Positions 54,518 through 60,267 of a DNA stretch of 64,000 nucleotides are shown piece by piece. The stretch lies in the NCBI GenBank assembly GCA_020637365.1, contig JACJWE010000002.1, positions 620,001 to 684,000 on the forward strand, read 5' to 3'. This DNA is from Acidimicrobiia bacterium. GTDB lineage: Bacteria > Actinomycetota > Acidimicrobiia > IMCC26256 > JAGNEX01. Under the pieces are notes generated by a model. The model made no database searches. It was not told where the DNA came from and saw only the letters and a list, made by a program, of their open reading frames with translations. Position 1 is the stretch's first letter, and each line of letters begins with the position of its first letter. The position numbers were made by a program, and so were the translations under genes.

Positions 54518-55648
54518 ATGATCCGCCACATGGAGGTACAAGCGCCACGGGTTACAACCTTCGTCGGTGGTTTGAGAGTTCCCTGGGGTGCACCCGGAGG
54601 ACGTTGGGCCGAGACACATGCGGTGGATCTTGCCGCTGGCCTGATCGTGGCCCTTCGCGATCGAGAGCCCGGAGCCTTCCACGGTCATCCAGGCCGCTTG
54701 CACCTTGGAACCGCGACTCCGCTCGGCGAGCTGAGCATGAACGCTGCGCAGGTGGTGTGCGCGTCGTCGGGGCTTGAGACCTTTGTGGCACGGACCTTTG
54801 AGGCGGAACGCTGCGGCGGCCAAGTCGCGCTTCACGACGTGTTCGCGTTCGACGGCCCGCGCGTGGTGGTGTCGGTCGACGTTGAGACCCGCATGCCGTT
54901 TGGGAGCGCGACCGAGCTCGGCGTTGGACCGCCACTGGGTGAACAGGCGCGGCGGCGGCAACGTTGGCCGAGTCGGCGTCAGATCGCCGATCGATACGCC
55001 CGAGGTGTTGGATTGGACCGCGAAGCGGTGGATCGATGGGCCTACGACGCGCGCATAGCAGCCCGCCAAAGCGCTGCTAGCCACGCCGAACGAGCGGTGC
55101 TGAGTCTTGACCAGGCCGATCAGTTCACCTGGTCGCGCACGCCGAGCATGGCCCACATGACCGCTGCTCGGCCTCTACTGTCGGAGGACGGCGTCATCAC
55201 CGCCAAGAACGTGGCGGGCGCTGCTGACGGCGCTGTTGCGCTCGTCGTTTCCGATACCCGCGTTCAGCATGTGGCATCGGCTCGGGTTCGTGCCTATGCC
55301 GAGTCTGCAGGACCGGTCGAGTCGACGTTTGAACGTGGTATCCATCTCGTTGCCGAGCTCTTGTCGGCCGTGGGCTTTGAGCCACACGAGGTCGATGCAT
55401 GGGAGTTGGACGACACCGACCCCGTGTTCGCTCTGTCCGTGATCAAGCGGTTTTCGCTCGATCGTGGGATCGTCAACCCGTGGGGTGGAGCGCTGTCTTC
55501 GGGTATAGCTGGCGCTGCTGAGCCGCTTCGACGCACGCTCCGCCTCTTGGCCCGAGGTCGGGCTTTGCGGCCTGGTGCGGTCGGTATCGAATGCACGCTT
55601 GGCGTCACCGGCTCTGTTGGGGTGACGTTTCTGGAGCTGTCTTCCTAA
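54518..55648 (+). CDS. Thiolase-like protein lacking the GHP histidine
   Basis: A 376-residue thiolase-fold protein (start ATG 54518; 54530 and upstream 54449 are alternatives). The acyl-accepting Cys is present at 81 in AAQVVCASSGLETF, and ADRYARGVGLDREAVDRWAYDA is the usual mid-domain pattern. DGAVALVVSD and the second-half WELDDTDPVFALSVIKRF also match, and a late Cys is in GIECTLGVTG. The normal GHP-containing loop is replaced by NPWGGALSSGIAGAAEPLRR, so the catalytic His is missing. It may be a SCP2-like or non-canonical thiolase, or inactive. Confidence 0.78.
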   Translation: MIRHMEVQAPRVTTFVGGLRVPWGAPGGRWAETHAVDLAAGLIVALRDREPGAFHGHPGRLHLGTATPLGELSMNAAQVVCASSGLETFVARTFEAERCGGQVALHDVFAFDGPRVVVSVDVETRMPFGSATELGVGPPLGEQARRRQRWPSRRQIADRYARGVGLDREAVDRWAYDARIAARQSAASHAERAVLSLDQADQFTWSRTPSMAHMTAARPLLSEDGVITAKNVAGAADGAVALVVSDTRVQHVASARVRAYAESAGPVESTFERGIHLVAELLSAVGFEPHEVDAWELDDTDPVFALSVIKRFSLDRGIVNPWGGALSSGIAGAAEPLRRTLRLLARGRALRPGAVGIECTLGVTGSVGVTFLELSS

Positions 55649-55724
55649 CAACGGCCTGTTGCGGTGGGCCCTCGGTACACTGCGATATCGCGGCATGCTC
55701 AGAGCTGTCGTTTGGGAGTGAAGC

Positions 55725-56099
55725 ATGAGTAGACGAGAAATCGGCGGTGTCGCCGCAGTGGTGATTGTGCTCATCTTGGGAATGGTGATCGACGGCCGCG
55801 ACGGATTGATGAAGGTCGGGATCGCGCTGGCTGCCGCACTGGTGCTCTACCTCATCGGAGCGAACACCGTTGCGGGTTTCGCCGGTATTCCTCCCACCAA
55901 CAACCCGGACGAGGAAGACCTTGAAATGGTGGACTACGGCTTCCGGTGCGGAGTCTGTGGCGCCATCGTCCACATGACGCTCGCCCCGACAGGCGAGGTT
56001 CCCAACGCGCCGCGACACTGCCGAGAACCGATGGATCCGCTCGTCACCAGCGGCGATGGGAGCGATGATGATCCGTGGTGGATGCGTGAGAGCGAATAG
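55725..56099 (+). CDS. Two-span membrane protein with C-terminal zinc-ribbon-like motif
   Basis: A 124-residue protein. Two hydrophobic segments (about 7-22, GVAAVVIVLILGMVI, and 31-52, VGIALAAALVLYLIGANTVAG) are followed by a polar domain with CGVCGAIVHM and, about 15 residues later, APRHCREPM, which could bind zinc with three Cys and one or two His. The tail is acidic. ATG 55725 follows GGGAGTG. I recognise no family; the layout resembles small actinobacterial membrane proteins near the division cluster. It is convergent with crgA across the DnaA-box palindrome. Confidence 0.7.
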   Translation: MSRREIGGVAAVVIVLILGMVIDGRDGLMKVGIALAAALVLYLIGANTVAGFAGIPPTNNPDEEDLEMVDYGFRCGVCGAIVHMTLAPTGEVPNAPRHCREPMDPLVTSGDGSDDDPWWMRESE

Positions 56100-56123
56100 A
56101 GCGACCTCATAGGCAAAGAAATC

Positions 56124-56158
56124 GGGTTATCCACAGCTGTGGATAACCCGGTGGATAA
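56124..56158. promoter_or_regulatory. Palindromic pair of consensus DnaA boxes plus a third box
   Basis: GGGTTATCCACAG (56124-56136) and CTGTGGATAACCC (56137-56149) form a perfect 26-bp palindrome that contains two exact DnaA boxes head to head (TTATCCACA at 56127-56135, TGTGGATAA at 56138-56146). A third box with one mismatch, GGTGGATAA, is at 56150-56158. It lies between convergent genes, so it may also terminate transcription, though it lacks a loop and a T-run. Confidence 0.85.
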
Positions 56159-56192
56159 CTACAGCTGTGTGATTCCAGCCGTGTAGCTCAGT

Positions 56193-56423
56193 TCATCGCC
56201 AGCGGGTCAGCATCAAGAAGCCGCCTGTGATCAGCAGGAGTCCGATGTACAGGTTGCGGGGTTCCGCTTCACCGGGCAACAAGTTGAGGTAGTTGGCGAT
56301 GATGATGATCGTGCCGAGCCCCAGCAGAACTGCAGCGGTAATCGGCAACCAGGCCGGACTGTGCTCGACGGAGCGATCCTTGGGCGGGGTGTAGCGGGAG
56401 CGTTTACTCTTTTCAACTGGCAT
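56193..56423 (-). CDS. crgA: Cell division protein CrgA
   Basis: CrgA is a small two-span protein that recruits FtsQ, FtsI and others to the actinobacterial septum. The 76-residue product has a basic N-terminus (MPVEKSKRSRYTPPKDRS), helix 1 (AWLPITAAVLLGLGTIIIIANYL), a short loop and helix 2 ending ITGGFLMLTRWR, which matches the family ending. The start is ATG 56423, whose codon overlaps the divergent DUF881 ATG. A TACACT -10 element ends 7 bases upstream, so the mRNA may be leaderless. The neighbouring DUF881 and pabA/trpG genes repeat the mycobacterial order. Confidence 0.93.
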   Translation of the reverse strand: MPVEKSKRSRYTPPKDRSVEHSPAWLPITAAVLLGLGTIIIIANYLNLLPGEAEPRNLYIGLLLITGGFLMLTRWR

Positions 56424-57141
56424 GAAACTGAGTGTACCTACCGTGGCTAGATCGCGTGGTGTCGTTTTCATTTCCGCTGTGTGTACAGCGTTCCTCGCTG
56501 TGACGATTGCGGTCAATGTGTCGCGCTCACCGAGCGAGTCGCGCGGATCCGAAAGCCAGAATCTGAACGAGCTGATCGAGGATGCCAGTCGGGATGTCGA
56601 TCAGCTGCGCCGTGATGTGGTGGAGCTATCCCAACAGCTTGAAGCGATCCGCGATAGCGGTCTGGGTGAGAACGTCGAAATGGGCGAGGAGTTGATGGAT
56701 GCTCGCCGAGTGGCCGGGTTTGAAGCTGCGACGGGCGAGGGGCTGGTGGTGAACCTCGACGATGGCGAGGTCCCCGCAGGCGGCAATCCCAACGACTACG
56801 TCATCCATTCTCAGGATGTTCAGGCGATCGCCAACGGCTTGTGGTCCGCCGGTGCCGAAGCAGTTTCGGTGAATGGCGAACGTGTGCTGCCCACGACGGC
56901 GCTGTTATGTGTCGGGAACACGTTGCTTATCAACGGATCTGTCCATGCCCCGCCCTATGAGTTTGCAGCCGTCTCAGCCGCTGAGGACTTCCTCGACCGC
57001 TTCGACGCCGATCCCTTGGTGACCGATTTTGCCTCGATCGCACGACAATTCGGGCTGGGCTACTCGCGAACGGCGCGTTCAGAGGTCGTCGTGCCCGCGT
57101 TCGAAGGCCTGGCGCCGATCCGTATCGCCGAACCCACGTAG
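56422..57141 (+). CDS. DUF881 membrane-anchored protein
   Basis: A 239-residue protein with an N-terminal membrane anchor (about 11-30, SRGVVFISAVCTAFLAVTIAV), a coiled-coil stretch (about 45-80, LIEDASRDVDQLRRDVVELSQQL) and the DUF881 domain (VAGFEAATGEGLVVNLDDG, YVIHSQDVQAIANGLWSAGAEAVSVNG, CVGNTLLINGSVHAPPYEFAAV). DUF881 proteins sit beside crgA in actinobacteria (the Rv0012 position) and are thought to be envelope or division related. ATG 56422 overlaps the crgA start; a TACTCT -10 element at 56405-56410 would give a near-leaderless mRNA. GTG 56443 is an alternative. Confidence 0.88.
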   Translation: MKLSVPTVARSRGVVFISAVCTAFLAVTIAVNVSRSPSESRGSESQNLNELIEDASRDVDQLRRDVVELSQQLEAIRDSGLGENVEMGEELMDARRVAGFEAATGEGLVVNLDDGEVPAGGNPNDYVIHSQDVQAIANGLWSAGAEAVSVNGERVLPTTALLCVGNTLLINGSVHAPPYEFAAVSAAEDFLDRFDADPLVTDFASIARQFGLGYSRTARSEVVVPAFEGLAPIRIAEPT

Positions 57142-57195
57142 GCAGGGCGCCAAGTGGGGCGAGGATACGTCGATTCGGGCGGCTCGAACCCTGAC

Positions 57196-57770
57196 TCAGG
57201 CCGCCCGCAGGAAGTTTTCCAACAGGGCGTGTCCGTGTTCGGTCAGGATTGCCTCGGGATGAAACTGAACGCCTTCGATCGGGTAGTCGACGTGACGAAG
57301 ACCCATCACGATGCCATCGGCGGTCTCGGCGGTGATGATCAACTCAGCGGGAATCGTCGTTGGTTCGACCACCAGGGAGTGGTACCGGGTTGCGAGCAGA
57401 GGCGACGGCAGACCCGCGAACACGCCCGCGTCATGGTGATGAATCTGTGAGGTTTTTCCGTGCATGATCGGGGGCCTCACGACGGAGCCGCCATAGATCT
57501 GCCCGATCGCTTGGTGGCCGAGGCAGACGCCCAAGACGGGCACCCCGCTTCGCCAAAACGTCGAATGGCGTCGGGTGAGACGCCAGCGTTCTCAGGGCGT
57601 CCAGGTCCCGGTGAGATCAATACCGCGTCGGGTTCAAGAGCGACGAGGGTGTCCACATCGGCAGCGTCGTTGCGATAGACAAGCGGGTCCGCGCCGAGCT
57701 CGCCGAGGTATTGGACCAGGTTGTAGACAAACGAATCGTAGTTGTCGATCACCAGAACGCGCGTTGACAT
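57196..57770 (-). pseudogene. Aminodeoxychorismate/anthranilate synthase glutaminase subunit, frameshifted
   Basis: The glutamine amidotransferase subunit PabA/TrpG feeds ammonia to folate or tryptophan synthesis. The first part, from ATG 57770, reads RVLVIDNYDSFVYNLVQYLG and ISPGPGRPENAG. It then runs out of frame after RRFGEAG; the next frame continues PVLGVCLGHQAIGQIYGG (Cys nucleophile), MHGKTSQI and GVQFHPEAIL (His and Glu) to the stop at 57196. One base is missing in a run of G (plus-strand CCCC at 57543-57546); one more G would join the two into a normal protein of about 191 residues. All catalytic residues are present, so a sequencing error is at least as likely as a real mutation. 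Position matches mycobacterial Rv0013. Confidence 0.9.
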
Positions 57771-57851
57771 GGGTTGAAGCCTAATCTTCATCCGCCCGTT
57801 CCCCCTGTGTTGTCAAAGACGCATCGCTGCGCAGTTTTGTAAAGGTCAACC

Positions 57852-58415
57852 GTGGAAGCCTTCTGGGTCAGTCTGGGTGTCATCTTTGTCGCCGAACTTG
57901 GCGACAAGAGCCAGCTCATGGCTCTGACCTTCGCGACACGTTTCAAGACGATGCCCGTTTTGATCGGTATCACCATTGCGACGGCGGCTGTTCACCTTGC
58001 GTCGGTTGCCCTCGGGAGCTTTATTGGGGAGTCCATACCTACCCAGCCGCTGACGATCGCCGCCGGGGTAGCGTTCATAGGTTTTGGGCTCTGGACCCTG
58101 CGCGGCGACACGTTGACCGACGAGGAACGCGAGGCTGCGGAGCGCTCCACCCGCAGCCCCGTATGGGCGGTCGCTGGGGCCTTTTTTCTCGCGGAGCTCG
58201 GCGACAAGACGATGCTTGCCACGATCACTCTGGCGACCGATGGAAGCCTGTTTGGCACGTGGCTTGGATCGACCGTCGGGATGGTCGCTGCCGACGCACT
58301 AGCCATCGTCGTCGGCCGACAGTTGGGTACGCGATTGCCGGAACGGGGTGTGAAAATAGGTGCGGCGATCGCCTTTTTCGTGTTCGCCGGGGTGCTGTTC
58401 TACGAGGCGTTCTAG
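57852..58415 (+). CDS. GDT1/TMEM165 family membrane transporter (UPF0016)
   Basis: A 187-residue protein with about six helices in two homologous halves. The family motif E-x-G-D-K-[S/T] appears twice, as ELGDKS at 15-20 and ELGDKT near 115, the expected metal-binding sites. Members export Mn2+ or move Ca2+/H+; manganese efflux is most likely in bacteria. The GTG at 57852 has an AAAGG site upstream. The 81-base gap to the divergent pabA/trpG start has no room for a yybP-ykoY riboswitch and none is seen. Confidence 0.9.
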   Translation: MEAFWVSLGVIFVAELGDKSQLMALTFATRFKTMPVLIGITIATAAVHLASVALGSFIGESIPTQPLTIAAGVAFIGFGLWTLRGDTLTDEEREAAERSTRSPVWAVAGAFFLAELGDKTMLATITLATDGSLFGTWLGSTVGMVAADALAIVVGRQLGTRLPERGVKIGAAIAFFVFAGVLFYEAF

Positions 58416-58465
58416 CCTGATCGGAACAGCACAGATCGCCAAAGGTCACCGCAGGTCGCTGAAGC

Positions 58466-59119
58466 TCACAATGTGGTGACGACCGAACGTGCGGGTAGGT
58501 CGATCCTGAAGCCTTCGAGAGTCGAGGTGAGTGACCCACCGCATTGCGCCTGATCGAGCAGCTGGCTCAGTGGAGTTTCGGGCCGAATTCCCTCTGAAAC
58601 CGAGACGGCGATCGAGGGGTCAGACCCGCCGAACTGTGCGGGGCCGAGGATGAACTCGACGGGTTGCTCATCGTCGAGATAGCGGGCGGCTACCTGGCAC
58701 ATAGACGCCAACAGCAGGCGTCCAAAACTCGTATCGACCCGTGTCGCATCCGCGGCCCCCGGCCGCGCCGAAACGTTCAGACAGGCAACCGAGTTGAGTG
58801 AATGCACCACCCTGCCCACCTCGGCGGCGATCGTTGAGTGGTCGGGCTCGGTCGGGTGAACATCGACGATACGAACTCGGTCGATCAGCTCGAGCACTTG
58901 ATCTGCAGACTTCAGCAACTGGTCGACCCACCGTTGGACCTCCTCGAGGGTGTCGCTCAGCCCCAGGAGGTTGGCAGAACCAACGACACCGGTCAGGGCA
59001 GAGCGCAGGTCATGGCGTCGCAACTGCAGGTGTTCGAATGTGGCAGCGCGCTCGACCAGCCGCTGCTCCGCCAGATTGGAAAAGGCGATCTCAACAAGTG
59101 CGCTGGTTGACTCAGACAT
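58466..59119 (-). CDS. Degenerate histidine-kinase-like protein (DHp-like domain)
   Basis: A 217-residue soluble protein. Helix 1 carries RRHDLRSALTGVVGSANLLG with the candidate phospho-His36, strongly reminiscent of a HisKA H-box (HDLR..LT..G...LL), followed by a second helix (LEEVQRWVDQLLKSADQVLELI), which would complete a four-helix dimer. The rest (about 95-217) has the length of a kinase ATPase domain, but I see no N, G1 or G2 box. It may therefore be a phosphotransfer or pseudo-kinase protein. No response regulator lies nearby. It is convergent with the GDT1 gene. Confidence 0.65.
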   Translation of the reverse strand: MSESTSALVEIAFSNLAEQRLVERAATFEHLQLRRHDLRSALTGVVGSANLLGLSDTLEEVQRWVDQLLKSADQVLELIDRVRIVDVHPTEPDHSTIAAEVGRVVHSLNSVACLNVSARPGAADATRVDTSFGRLLLASMCQVAARYLDDEQPVEFILGPAQFGGSDPSIAVSVSEGIRPETPLSQLLDQAQCGGSLTSTLEGFRIDLPARSVVTTL

Positions 59120-59429
59120 GCGCCTGAACTTCTCTCTCAGGATTGCGGGCGAACGGCAGGGCGATTGTGCGGGAGGTGGATGAGCAACCCGCGACGCAAT
59201 ATTTTAGCGTGAACAGTCGTGAAGACGGTTTGGGTCAACGCCGTCGTCGATGCCGCCACCCCGACGGTCTGCGGACGCGCAAAACGGGGCATCCCGGGAG
59301 GCTTGGGACACCCCGCTTTGCTGAGGCTGAGCCAGGGTCTGAGTGTAACGACACCCAGGGCCGTATGGCGGTCGCGCAGCTCGCGCTGCGGGCCGCTCGG
59401 GCCACGGCCCGGCCTATCCGCCGCACCTC
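59120..59429. other. Intergenic region with terminator and repeat B
   Basis: 310 bases between two minus-strand genes. It contains the minus-strand terminator at 59281-59315 and most of hairpin repeat copy B at 59376-59433. No gene is evident; the promoter of the histidine-kinase-like gene should be near 59120-59220. Confidence 0.6.
59281..59315 (-). terminator. Intrinsic terminator (minus strand)
   Basis: On the minus strand CGGGGTGTCCC pairs with GGGATGCCCCG (two central mismatches) around a 9-base loop and is followed by TTTT. It lies 115 bases past the stop of the secreted coiled-coil gene. Confidence 0.7.
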
Positions 59430-59433
59430 TTAG
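59376..59433. repeat. Dispersed GC-rich hairpin repeat, copy B
   Basis: 58 bp, 53 identical to copy A. Its CCTCTTAG end contains the stop codon (TAA on the minus strand) of the secreted protein gene, so the element abuts that gene's 3' end. Confidence 0.85.
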
Positions 59434-60035
59434 GCGGCGGCGATTGCCTGGGTGAGTGCTTTGAGCTGTGTCTTGAAGGTTGACAGGGCCGATTCGAAGG
59501 CGCTGGTGTCGACGCCCTTGTCCTGTGCTCGTTCGATCAACTGCTCCATCCTCTGCTCAAAACGGTCACCGATCTCGGCGGCACGTTCCTGTCGACGCTC
59601 TTCCTGTTCTGCGACGATCTCGGGATTGTTCTGTTCAAACTCGTCCCGGCAGGCGTCGATCTGGTCGCCGTATTGCTCTTCGATGCTGTCTCGGCGAGCT
59701 TCCGCTTCGGCGCGGCGCGCCTCTCTGTCGGCCTGCATCGCCTCGCGCTCTTGTGCAGTTGGCGGGTTGTCGCGGTCGAACTGGGGACGTTCACTCGGAT
59801 CGGCGGCTTGGGCGCTGTCCGGTGCAAACTCGGTGCGGATCGTTTCGCCCAGCTGCTGACATGACTCCGACACGATGGCGTTGTCGTCGTGGAGAAAGCC
59901 CAGTGGTCCGGGGCCACCGGGGCCACCTGGTCCGCCGGGGCCGCCGCCTGGCATTGCCGAGGCGACCGTCGGGACTGCCAAAGAGCCCAGCGCTGCGGCC
60001 GCAACACCGAGTCGGGTCAGGATCTGCTTGTTCAT
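59430..60035 (-). CDS. Secreted coiled-coil protein with Gly/Pro-rich N-terminus (unknown)
   Basis: A 201-residue exported protein. A Sec signal peptide (NKQILTRLGVAAAALGSLAVPTVASA) is probably cleaved after residue 27. The mature N-terminus is a GGPGGPGGPGP run, followed by a charged region (about 60-175) with long Glu/Arg/Ala helices that include EAMQADREARRAEAEARRD, then a final helix (ESALSTFKTQLKALTQAIAAA). Two Cys (ESCQQLG, DACRDEFE) could pair. It is somewhat like Spy/CpxP-type periplasmic helical proteins in composition only; I do not assign a family. Confidence 0.75.
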   Translation of the reverse strand: MNKQILTRLGVAAAALGSLAVPTVASAMPGGGPGGPGGPGGPGPLGFLHDDNAIVSESCQQLGETIRTEFAPDSAQAADPSERPQFDRDNPPTAQEREAMQADREARRAEAEARRDSIEEQYGDQIDACRDEFEQNNPEIVAEQEERRQERAAEIGDRFEQRMEQLIERAQDKGVDTSAFESALSTFKTQLKALTQAIAAA

Positions 60036-60094
60036 ACTCTTGCTCCTGTTGGTGCGGTGGGTGTTTCGGCATGTTCACCGGATTTGAATCGGGT

Positions 60095-60119
60095 GCTGCG
60101 GGCCGTTCGATCGGCCCGG
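60095..60119. repeat. Dispersed GC-rich hairpin repeat, copy D (degenerate)
   Basis: GCTGCGGGCCG..CGGCCCGG, a shortened version of the repeat core with a 7-bp CGGGCCG/CGGCCCG stem and a 6-base loop. It lies in the divergent gap upstream of the secreted coiled-coil gene. Confidence 0.55.
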
Positions 60120-60267
60120 CGCCGAATTGACGAGTGTCATGATGCAGCGGCCATGTGAGGCGACGGTTCGGTCTTTGTCATGGAATTGTTAGGGCTTTGC
60201 AACACAACGCATCAACCGGCAACAGATACGGTGGTCGGAGTCCCAAGACGCGACGAGGTGAGACGAG

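Noticed and set aside
57771..57851. Manganese (yybP-ykoY) riboswitch upstream of the GDT1 transporter
   Set aside because: The gap is only 81 bases and lacks the conserved paired loops.
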